Shown in pieces: positions 25,960-32,742 of a stretch of DNA of 64,000 bases. The stretch lies in the NCBI GenBank assembly GCA_963763575.1, contig CAVXPD010000014.1, positions 1 to 64,000 on the forward strand. The letters run 5' to 3'. The notes beneath the pieces are model-generated. The model was given only the letters and a program-made list of their open reading frames with translations, was not told the DNA's origin and ran no database searches. This stretch comes from Bog-473 sp963763575 (GTDB lineage: Bacteria; Actinomycetota; Acidimicrobiia; Acidimicrobiales; RAAP-2). The translations under genes were made by a program, and so were the position numbers. The stretch's first letter is position 1, and every line of letters starts with the position of its first letter.

Positions 25960-26292
25960 CGGATCGGACGCCCAGGGACGACGAAGCGGGCCGCATGCTC
26001 GACGAGCTCGTTCGCCATTGCCGCAAGCGTGCCATGCCGCCCGAGGTCCAGCGGCTCGGACGGACCCTGCACGCCTGGTTCGACATATGAAAAGAAAAAA
26101 AAAAAAACGGAGATCTGCAACTTCCACCTGGCCCGGACGTCTAACGGGCCCACCGAGGCGCTCAACAACTTGGTCAAGCGGATCAAGCGCATCGGTTTCG
26201 GCTTTCGCAACTTCGAGAACTACCGGATCCGCGCCCTGCTCTACGCCGGCAGACCGAACTGGCGGGTGTTGGGCTCGATCGTCGTCCGGTGA
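25960..26292 (+). pseudogene. ISL3-family transposase, second 3'-end remnant
   Basis: This repeats the C-terminal third of the element: RMLDELVRHCRKRAMPPEVQ, RLGRTLHAWFDI, then an in-frame TGA beside a run of adenines (26088-26106). The C-terminus follows: FHLARTSNGPTEALNNLVKR, IKRIGFGFRNFENYRIRALL and LYAGRPNWRVLGSIVVR, stopping at 26292. It overlaps in content with the end of the preceding copy, so two damaged elements lie in tandem. The stop is 57 bases from the end of the intact tRNA-Gly. Confidence 0.8.
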
Positions 26293-26349
26293 GACCCGCG
26301 ACCCCGCCAGAATCCGAAGAGTCGAAAAACCGCCCCTGACCTGCTACAA

Positions 26350-26424
26350 TGGAGCGGAAGACGGGATTCGAACCCGCGACCCTCACCTTGGCAAGGTGAT
26401 GCGCTACCGCTGCGCCACTTCCGC
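26350..26424 (-). tRNA. tRNA-Gly(GCC), intact
   Basis: Read on the minus strand, it starts GCGGAAGTGGCGCAGCGGTA and has the anticodon loop TTGCCAA (anticodon GCC). The T arm is GCGGGTTCGAATCCCGT, and the 3' acceptor strand CTTCCGC is followed by U and an encoded CCA (26350-26352). All stems pair. Its 3' half is repeated, in the same orientation, at seven places to the left. This gene is the only complete copy and is the likely original integration target. Confidence 0.97.
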
Positions 26425-26551
26425 GTTGGGACACCACATTATCGCGCCGTCCCGCCCACGACGGGTCCCTCGGAACGCCCGCCCAGCAGCGGATTCGCCC
26501 CCCGGGGAGCGCTGCGGCTCGAGAAGCGGACCGCCTCGGTAGATTCGCCGC

Positions 26552-27331
26552 ATGCACCAAGACGAGCGAACCAGCGTTCTCAGCCGCTCCTTCGGTACGG
26601 TGGCCGGCGATTACGACCGGCTCCGCTCGGGCCCGTCGGACGAGGCCCTCGATTGGCTCCTGCCCGCCGGCGCGTCCGACGTCCTCGAGATCGGTGCGGG
26701 CACGGGCATCCTGACCCGCCTCCTCGCCGAACGGGTGCAGCACGTGACCGCCGTCGAGCCCGACGACCGGATGCGCGCCGTGCTCGCGGCCTCGGGCGTG
26801 AACGCCGACATCCGGGCCGGGCACGCCGAGGAGCTCCCCGTAGAGACCGCGTCCTATGACGTCGTCATCGCCGCGTCCGCCTGGCACTGGGTCGACGAGG
26901 CGCGAGCGGTTCCCGAAGCCGCCCGCGTGCTGCGTCCGGCCGGACGCCTCGCCCTGGTTTGGAACGGGGTCGATCGATCCATCGACTGGATGCGCTCACT
27001 CTGGGCCGGCGGCGTCGACCTGAACCCCGACGAGAAGGCCGCGGTCGATCGGCACCGAGGGAGACGCCACGTGGTCAACCTCGAGGCCGGTGGACCCAGT
27101 CCCTTCCTCGAGCCCGAGACGCACCTGTTCCACTCGACCCGGCGCATGACGAAGGACGACCTCGTCGACATGGCCGCGACCTACAGCGCCATCATCACCA
27201 TGGCCGACACGGCAAGGCGCCAGCACCTCGAGGCGATGCGGCGCTATCTCGACGCCCAGCCGCAGTTCGCCGGCGTAGAGGTGATCGACGTCCCGATGCG
27301 CTCCTACTGCTGGCGGGCGACGAAGCGCTGA
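26552..27331 (+). CDS. Class I SAM-dependent methyltransferase
   Basis: 259 residues. Motif I is VLEIGAGTG at residues 44-52. The acidic residue of motif II is in AVEPDDRMR, and the post-motif region YDVVIAASAWHWVDE is typical of the UbiE/Methyltransf_11 group. The C-terminal third (HSTRRMTKDDLVDMAATYSA) resembles small-molecule methyltransferases of actinobacteria. The substrate is unknown. It begins 127 bases beyond the 5' end of tRNA-Gly, on the undisturbed side, and is complete. Confidence 0.88.
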   Translation: MHQDERTSVLSRSFGTVAGDYDRLRSGPSDEALDWLLPAGASDVLEIGAGTGILTRLLAERVQHVTAVEPDDRMRAVLAASGVNADIRAGHAEELPVETASYDVVIAASAWHWVDEARAVPEAARVLRPAGRLALVWNGVDRSIDWMRSLWAGGVDLNPDEKAAVDRHRGRRHVVNLEAGGPSPFLEPETHLFHSTRRMTKDDLVDMAATYSAIITMADTARRQHLEAMRRYLDAQPQFAGVEVIDVPMRSYCWRATKR

Positions 27332-27657
27332 CCGCCGGCTTCCCCGGCATGCGCTGCACTCCTAGTCTGCCGAGGGCGCGACCCCACCACACCAGGTCAG
27401 AAACTGCCCTCCCTCAGGGAGCCCGTGTCCGACGGCGACGGCGCCTGTAAGCCCTCGGCGACCCGGCTGTGCGTCGGCGTCGCGCCGCCTGAGCGCAGAC
27501 TCTGAGGTCACCTGTGAATCGTCATCGAATCGTCAATGAACTCCACCAACGCGCTGCGCTCGCTCTGCGCGACGCCACAGGTGGGAGGCGCAACGTGTGC
27601 GGTGCCGGCCCGAAGGGACCGGACAAGACAACACACCACACACGAAAGGAACAAGTC
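27332..27657. other. Intergenic leader region
   Basis: No gene is seen in these 326 bases. An ORF beginning at 27514 runs into the next gene, but its first 48 codons lack family resemblance and the true start is later. Confidence 0.5.
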
Positions 27658-28011
27658 ATGCAGATCCGCCTCCGTAACGTCCTGGCGGTCGGCGCGCTCT
27701 CGTCCGGTCTTTTGGCCGGCGGCGCGCTGGCCGCCAATGCCGCCACCACGTCGAGCTCGGGGAACACCGGCTCGGGCTCGACGTCCAATTCCTCGACCAC
27801 CACGCCGTCGTCGAATACGAGCACTTCCAACACCGGCTCCGGCAGTACGGCCTCCGGCTCGGGATCGAGCTCCGGCTCGAGCTCCAGCTCGGGGTCGGGC
27901 TCCACCCACAACTGCCCCAACATGGCCAGCGGTTCGGGCTCCCAGAGTGCGCCGCCGGCCGGCAACGGCTCGGCGGCCCCTCCAAGCTCCGGTTCCACCT
28001 CCGGCTCTTAG
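27658..28011 (+). CDS. Secreted Ser/Gly/Thr-rich low-complexity protein
   Basis: 117 residues from ATG 27658, with AAAGGAA seven bases upstream. The first 28 residues are a clear signal peptide (MQIRLRNVLAVGALSSGLLA, then GGALAANA). The rest is almost only Ser, Gly, Thr and Asn, with a single Cys-containing stretch, THNCPNM. Such chains are usually disordered or cell-wall-spanning. The low complexity prevents a functional call. Codon use remains GC-rich and in frame throughout, supporting a real gene. Confidence 0.7.
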   Translation: MQIRLRNVLAVGALSSGLLAGGALAANAATTSSSGNTGSGSTSNSSTTTPSSNTSTSNTGSGSTASGSGSSSGSSSSSGSGSTHNCPNMASGSGSQSAPPAGNGSAAPPSSGSTSGS

Positions 28012-28114
28012 CGGGCCCGGCGGCCGAGGAGGATGGTGCGGGCCGTGTCGCCGACCGGCCCGCGCCGCCGCCTTGCCCAACCGAAAGGCCGCCCAGCCGG
28101 TGTCCGAGGGCTGT

Positions 28115-29566
28115 CTAGAACATCGAGGCCGTCGCTCTCCGTGCATCGAGCGCGCGCACCACCAGCTCGGCGAGCGCGTCGTCGATGAAGAGCGCCACGT
28201 CCTCGAGCTCGGGCAAGAGCTTGCGGCAAGCGAGCAAGCCGAACTGCACCTGGTCGAGATACGAGAACACCGTCACGTTCACCCCGATCCCCTCCGCCAT
28301 CGGCCCCACGGGGAACACGTCGACCACCCGGCTCCCAGCGCAGAAGAGCGAGAACTGTGGGCCGCGGATGCTCGACACCGTCACGTTGAACGGAGGCCGC
28401 ACCCTGTCGAACAGGCGCGTGCCCGCCAGGGCACGGGCCAGGCGGGTGGTGAGGACCGGCAGCGCGAGCTGGGCCAGGTCGCCGATGAACCGGCCGCGAT
28501 GCAGCTTCTCCTGTTCCTTGGCCAGGCGCGCCGACTCCGAGATCGCGTCGAGCCGGAGCACCGGGTCGTCGACGTCGCTCGCCAGCGAGACGAGCATCCC
28601 CGAGATCTGGTTGCCCAGCTCCTCGCTTGCCCCGTCCGGCCGGGTCGACACCGGCACCATTGCCACCAGCGCGTGGTCGTGCTCCTCGCCGCGCGCCTCG
28701 AGCAGCCGCCGCAGCCCACCCGAGACGCACGCCAGCACGACGTCGTTGACCGTGGCCTCGAAGGCTCGGCCCACGAGCTTCACGTCGTCGAGCGGCACAG
28801 ACAATGAGCAGAAGCGCTTGCGGTTCGACACGGCCCCGTTGAACGAAGTCCGCGGCGCGGCGAAGAACCCCGGCGGGGGGTGTTCGCCGCGGCCCGTCAG
28901 CTCCCGGTTGTGCATCCCGAGGTCCGCCACCGCCTCGATCCCGGCCTGCACCGCGCTGAGCGTGCCGCTCGGCTGGCGGGCCAGGGACGACGCGGCGTGC
29001 CGCAGCATCGTCGTGTTGGACGGAAGCGGCGCCGGGTTCCACTCCTGGGGCAGCGCCACGACCCGCGACCTCGGGTTCAGGTCGAGGAAGGCCGCCAGCA
29101 CCGACGCGCCACTCACCCCGTCGAGGATCGAGTGGTGCACCTTGGCGATCAGCGCCGTTCGCCCGTGCGCCAACCCCTCGAGCACGTACATCTCCCAGAG
29201 CGGGCGGTCGGGGTCGAGCGGCCGGCTCATGACCGCGGCGACGAACGCGTCGAGCTCGGGCTTGGCGCCCGGCGACGGGAGGCTGGCCCGCATGAGATGG
29301 TCGTCCAGCTCGAAGTCCGGGTCGTCCACCCAGACGGGGTGATGCAGACCGAAGGGCACCCGGATGGCGCGCTGGCGCAGCGGAGGCACCAAGTGCAACC
29401 GTTGCTCGATCACCCGCCGGATCTGCGCGTAGCGCGTCGAGGGCGAGAAAAGCGACCGACGGCCCTCGGGCGGGTCGAGCACCAACACCACGCCGACGTG
29501 CATGGGCGTGGTCGGCGTCTCGAGCGACAAGAAGGCCGCGTCCATGCCGGTCAGGGGCTGCATCAT
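28115..29566 (-). CDS. Wax ester synthase/diacylglycerol acyltransferase (WS/DGAT)
   Basis: 483 residues. The active-site motif HHSILDG is at residues 144-150. The N-terminus MMQPLTGMDAAFLSLETPTT and the C-terminal NVTVSSIRGP segment are family hallmarks. The enzyme joins acyl-CoA to diacylglycerol or fatty alcohols to make storage triacylglycerol or wax at the membrane. The length is normal. It stands alone, about 70 bases downstream of the dUTPase on the same strand. The acyl-CoA ligase at 30.8 kb could supply acyl-CoA, but they are on opposite strands. Confidence 0.93.
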   Translation of the reverse strand: MMQPLTGMDAAFLSLETPTTPMHVGVVLVLDPPEGRRSLFSPSTRYAQIRRVIEQRLHLVPPLRQRAIRVPFGLHHPVWVDDPDFELDDHLMRASLPSPGAKPELDAFVAAVMSRPLDPDRPLWEMYVLEGLAHGRTALIAKVHHSILDGVSGASVLAAFLDLNPRSRVVALPQEWNPAPLPSNTTMLRHAASSLARQPSGTLSAVQAGIEAVADLGMHNRELTGRGEHPPPGFFAAPRTSFNGAVSNRKRFCSLSVPLDDVKLVGRAFEATVNDVVLACVSGGLRRLLEARGEEHDHALVAMVPVSTRPDGASEELGNQISGMLVSLASDVDDPVLRLDAISESARLAKEQEKLHRGRFIGDLAQLALPVLTTRLARALAGTRLFDRVRPPFNVTVSSIRGPQFSLFCAGSRVVDVFPVGPMAEGIGVNVTVFSYLDQVQFGLLACRKLLPELEDVALFIDDALAELVVRALDARRATASMF

Positions 29567-29637
29567 CGACCCTTCTTACTCCCGATCCCTACTCCCGATC
29601 CCTGCTCCCGATCCCTGCTCCCGGTCCCGTGAGGCGG

Positions 29638-30081
29638 TCACGTGCCGGTGTGCCCGAAACCCCCGCTGCCTCGCTCGGACCCCCCCAGCCCCTCCGGCTC
29701 GACGAGCTCGAAGCACACCTGCTCGACCCGGAGGAGGACCAGCTGGGCGATGCGATCCCCTCGGCGGACGGCGTAATCGTGCTCGGGATCGAGGTTTACG
29801 AGCACGACTTGCAGCTCGCCGCGGTAGCCCGAGTCGACCAACCCGGGCGTGTTAAGACACGTGATCCCGTGCCGCGCCGCCAGGCCGCTGCGCGGCAGGA
29901 CGAAGCCCGCGTAGCCCGGGGGGATGGCCACCGCCACCCCGGTCGGCACCACGGCGCGGCCGCCCCGGCACCCCAGCACGGCGTCGGTGCGCGCCACCAG
30001 GTCGGCGCCGGCGTCTCCCTCGCGGGCGTACTCCGGCACGGGCAGCTCGGAGTCGAGCCGGTGCAGAGGCACGCGCACCAT
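29638..30081 (-). CDS. dut: dUTP diphosphatase
   Basis: 147 residues of the trimeric dUTPase family, hydrolysing dUTP to dUMP and pyrophosphate. Visible motifs are 1 (REGDAGADL), 2 (LPRSGLAARHG), 3 (NTPGLVDSGYRGEL), 4 (RRGDRIAQLVL) and the glycine-rich C-terminal motif 5 (RGSGGFGHTG). All are complete. It is divergent from orn, with about 65 bases between the starts, so the promoters probably overlap. Confidence 0.95.
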   Translation of the reverse strand: MVRVPLHRLDSELPVPEYAREGDAGADLVARTDAVLGCRGGRAVVPTGVAVAIPPGYAGFVLPRSGLAARHGITCLNTPGLVDSGYRGELQVVLVNLDPEHDYAVRRGDRIAQLVLLRVEQVCFELVEPEGLGGSERGSGGFGHTGT

Positions 30082-30146
30082 CGCCGGACCTTAGCGGGGC
30101 CGCGGCGCTACGGCCCCGAAGTCGAGGCGGCCGGTAGCATGCCCGC

Positions 30147-30794
30147 GTGCTGGCGTGGATCGATCTCGAGATGACGGGGCTCGATCCCGCACGCCACACC
30201 ATCGTGGAGATCGCCACCCTCGTGACCGACGACGATCTGACGATCGTGGAGGAAGGCCCCGACCTCGTCGTGCACGCTTCGGCGGCGCAGCTGGCCGACA
30301 TGGACGACGTCGTGCGCGCCATGCACACCCGTTCCGGTCTCCTGGCGGCCGTCGAGAGCTCGACGCTCTCCGTGGCCTACGCCGCCGCGGAGACGCTGGC
30401 CTTCCTGAAGAAGCACATCCACCAGCCCCACAGCGTCCCCCTCGCCGGCAACTCCATCGGCACCGACCGGCGGTTCCTCGCGGCGCAAATGCCCGAGATC
30501 GAGGACTATCTCAATTACCGCTCCGTCGACGTGTCGACGGTCAAGGAGCTCTGCCGCCGGTGGCGCCCGGAGGTCTACCGCGCCGCGCCGGAAAAGAAGG
30601 GGGGCCATCGGGCGCTGCAGGACATCCGCGAGAGCGTCCAGGAGCTGGCCTACTACCACACGACGATCTTCGACCACGCCGACCGGTCCGACCGCGCCGA
30701 CCGCGCCGACCGCGCCGACCGCGCCGACCAAGCCGACCAGGCCGGGCCAGCCGACCACGCCCACGAAGCCCCGACAGAGGAGGAGAGCCCGTGA
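30147..30794 (+). CDS. orn: Oligoribonuclease with repetitive C-terminal tail
   Basis: 215 residues. This DEDDh exonuclease degrades 2-5-nucleotide RNAs, including pGpG from c-di-GMP breakdown. The first acidic pair is WIDLEMTGLD (Asp6, Glu8), the middle motif GNSIGTDRRFL, and the final HRALQDI holds the His/Asp pair. The catalytic part is complete by residue 175. It is followed by an unusual tail built from DRA units, encoded by 9-base repeats near 30685-30730, then DQADQAG and an acidic end. The start is GTG. The TGA overlaps the GTG of the acyl-CoA ligase. Confidence 0.94.
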   Translation: MLAWIDLEMTGLDPARHTIVEIATLVTDDDLTIVEEGPDLVVHASAAQLADMDDVVRAMHTRSGLLAAVESSTLSVAYAAAETLAFLKKHIHQPHSVPLAGNSIGTDRRFLAAQMPEIEDYLNYRSVDVSTVKELCRRWRPEVYRAAPEKKGGHRALQDIRESVQELAYYHTTIFDHADRSDRADRADRADRADQADQAGPADHAHEAPTEEESP

Positions 30795-32599
30795 CCGTGA
30801 CAGGGAAGGACACACCCTCGATGACGATTGCGGAGGCCAACACCGCTCTCACCGCTGCGGGCCAGCTCTTCGAGATGGAGGAGCTCGATATCCGTGGCGT
30901 GGCGACCCGCACCTGGAAGAACGCGCCCCCGAACCTGCGCGCCGTGATCGACATGTCCCTCGGCCACGGCGACGCCGCCTACCTCGTCTACGAGGACGAG
31001 CACACGAGCTTCGTGGAGCACTACCGCATCGCCTCCACACTGGCGCACCGCCTTCGCACCACCTTCGGGGTCGAACAGGGCGACCGGGTGGCCATCGTCA
31101 TGCGCAACCTGCCCGAGTGGGTCATGGCCTTCTGGGGCGCCGCGCTGGCCGGCGCCATCGTCGTCCCGCTCAACGCGTGGTGGAGCGGCGAGGAGCTGCG
31201 CTACGGCCTCGAGGACTCGGGGTCCAAGGTCGCGTTCGTCGACACCGAGCGCGTCGAGCGCATCCGGCCCTTCCTGGGCGGCCTCTCCACCCTCGGCGCG
31301 ATGGTGGTGACCGACGAGCACCGCACCGAGCTCAAGGCGCCCCTCGCCGTGTACGAGCCTCAGGGCGGGAGCCCGCCGGTGCCCGAGTGGCCCTTTCCCC
31401 TCGCCCTCGGCCCGGTGGACGCGGCGGCCACGCCCCCCGACCTCACGATCGAACCCGAGGACGACGCCACGATCTTCTACACGTCGGGTACGACGGGTCG
31501 GCCCAAGGGAGCCGTGGGCACCCACCGCAACATGGTGACCAACCTCATGAGCCTCTTCTTCCTCAACACGAGGGGCTCCATGCGCTTCGGGACCTCGGCG
31601 TTGGCGCCGGACGAGGCGACGGAACACGTGCAGCCGGCGATGTTGCTCTCGGTGCCGCTGTTCCACGCGACCGGGTGCCACTCCATCATGGTGGCCAACC
31701 TGGCCGCCGGCGGGAAGATCGTGATGATGCACCACTTCGACCCCGAGCGCGCCCTCGAGCTCATCGAGCGCGAGAAGATCGGCACCTTCGGCGGCGTGCC
31801 GGCCATGGTCATGCAGGTCCTCGATTCGCCGAACTTCTCCAAGTACGACACCTCGTCCATTCGGGGCGTGTCCTACGGCGGGGCGCCCGCACCGCCCGAC
31901 CTCGTGCGCCGCATCCGCGAGGCGTGGCCGGTCGGGCAGCCGTCCAACGGCTACGGGCTGACCGAGACGTCGTCGGTCACCTCCATGAATTCGGGTGGCG
32001 ACTACGTCGCGAAGCCCGAGAGCGTCGGCCCTCCGGTGCCCGTGTCCGACGTCGCGATCGTCCCCGAGGACTACGCGGGCGACGAGCCGGACGAGAAGGA
32101 CCTGGTGCCGCGGGGCCGCGACGTGCGCGGCGAGCTGTGGATCAAGGGGCCCAACGTGGTGCGCGGGTACTGGAACAGGCCCGAGGAGACAGCCAAGACC
32201 TTCACGCGGGGCTGGCTCCACACCGGCGACGTCGCCGAGCTCGATGAGGACGACTTCATCTATATCGTCGACCGGGCCAAGGACATGATCATCCGGGGCG
32301 GCGAGAACGTCTACTCGGTGCAGGTCGAGGCCGCGCTGCACGAGCACCCGGCCGTGGCCGACGTCGCGGTGATCGGGGTGCCCCACCCCACGCTGGGCGA
32401 AGAGGTCGGCGCGGTCGTCGTGCTCCACCCCGGCGCCAAGGTCAGCGCCGACGAGCTGGGGCTGCACGTGAAGGCCCGGCTGGCCGGGTTCATGGTGCCG
32501 ACCAAGGTCTGGTTCCGCTCCGAGCCCCTGCCGCGTAACCCGCAGGGCAAGGTGCTCAAGCGCGAGCTGCGCCAAGAGCTCGTCGAGCCCCGCGCCTGA
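30791..32599 (+). CDS. Fatty-acid--CoA ligase (class I adenylate-forming)
   Basis: 602 residues. The adenylation motif YTSGTTGRPKG lies near residues 230-240. NGYGLTETSSV and WLHTGDVAELDEDDFIYIVD follow, and the C-terminal lysine motif is NPQGKVLKREL. It activates a carboxylic acid with ATP and CoA; the chain length cannot be read from sequence. The GTG at 30791 overlaps the orn stop (GTGA), and GGAGGAGAG precedes it, so the two genes are translationally coupled. Confidence 0.92.
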   Translation: MTVTGKDTPSMTIAEANTALTAAGQLFEMEELDIRGVATRTWKNAPPNLRAVIDMSLGHGDAAYLVYEDEHTSFVEHYRIASTLAHRLRTTFGVEQGDRVAIVMRNLPEWVMAFWGAALAGAIVVPLNAWWSGEELRYGLEDSGSKVAFVDTERVERIRPFLGGLSTLGAMVVTDEHRTELKAPLAVYEPQGGSPPVPEWPFPLALGPVDAAATPPDLTIEPEDDATIFYTSGTTGRPKGAVGTHRNMVTNLMSLFFLNTRGSMRFGTSALAPDEATEHVQPAMLLSVPLFHATGCHSIMVANLAAGGKIVMMHHFDPERALELIEREKIGTFGGVPAMVMQVLDSPNFSKYDTSSIRGVSYGGAPAPPDLVRRIREAWPVGQPSNGYGLTETSSVTSMNSGGDYVAKPESVGPPVPVSDVAIVPEDYAGDEPDEKDLVPRGRDVRGELWIKGPNVVRGYWNRPEETAKTFTRGWLHTGDVAELDEDDFIYIVDRAKDMIIRGGENVYSVQVEAALHEHPAVADVAVIGVPHPTLGEEVGAVVVLHPGAKVSADELGLHVKARLAGFMVPTKVWFRSEPLPRNPQGKVLKRELRQELVEPRA

Positions 32600-32742
32600 C
32601 GTAGGGGCCTCCGGCGTGCGGCCGTGACCCGGACTTGATGGGGCTCCTGGCGTTCGCGGGTTCCATCACTCGGCGGACGGGGCCGACCTGACCCGGCAAG
32701 GCCGGTGTGGAGCCTCGTGTGCCAGGGGCACAATGGAGAGCG

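Noticed and set aside
26088..26106. Run of adenines in the transposase remnant as a programmed frameshift site
   Set aside because: An in-frame TGA lies beside it and the element is already 5'-truncated, so decay or a sequence error is more likely than translational frameshifting.
26349..26542. ORF portion reading GIRTRDPHLGK
   Set aside because: Translation of the intact tRNA-Gly and its flank, not a protein.
30653..32575. 640-codon antisense frame over the acyl-CoA ligase
   Set aside because: Fully complementary to a well-supported enzyme; low-complexity His/Gly/Val composition.
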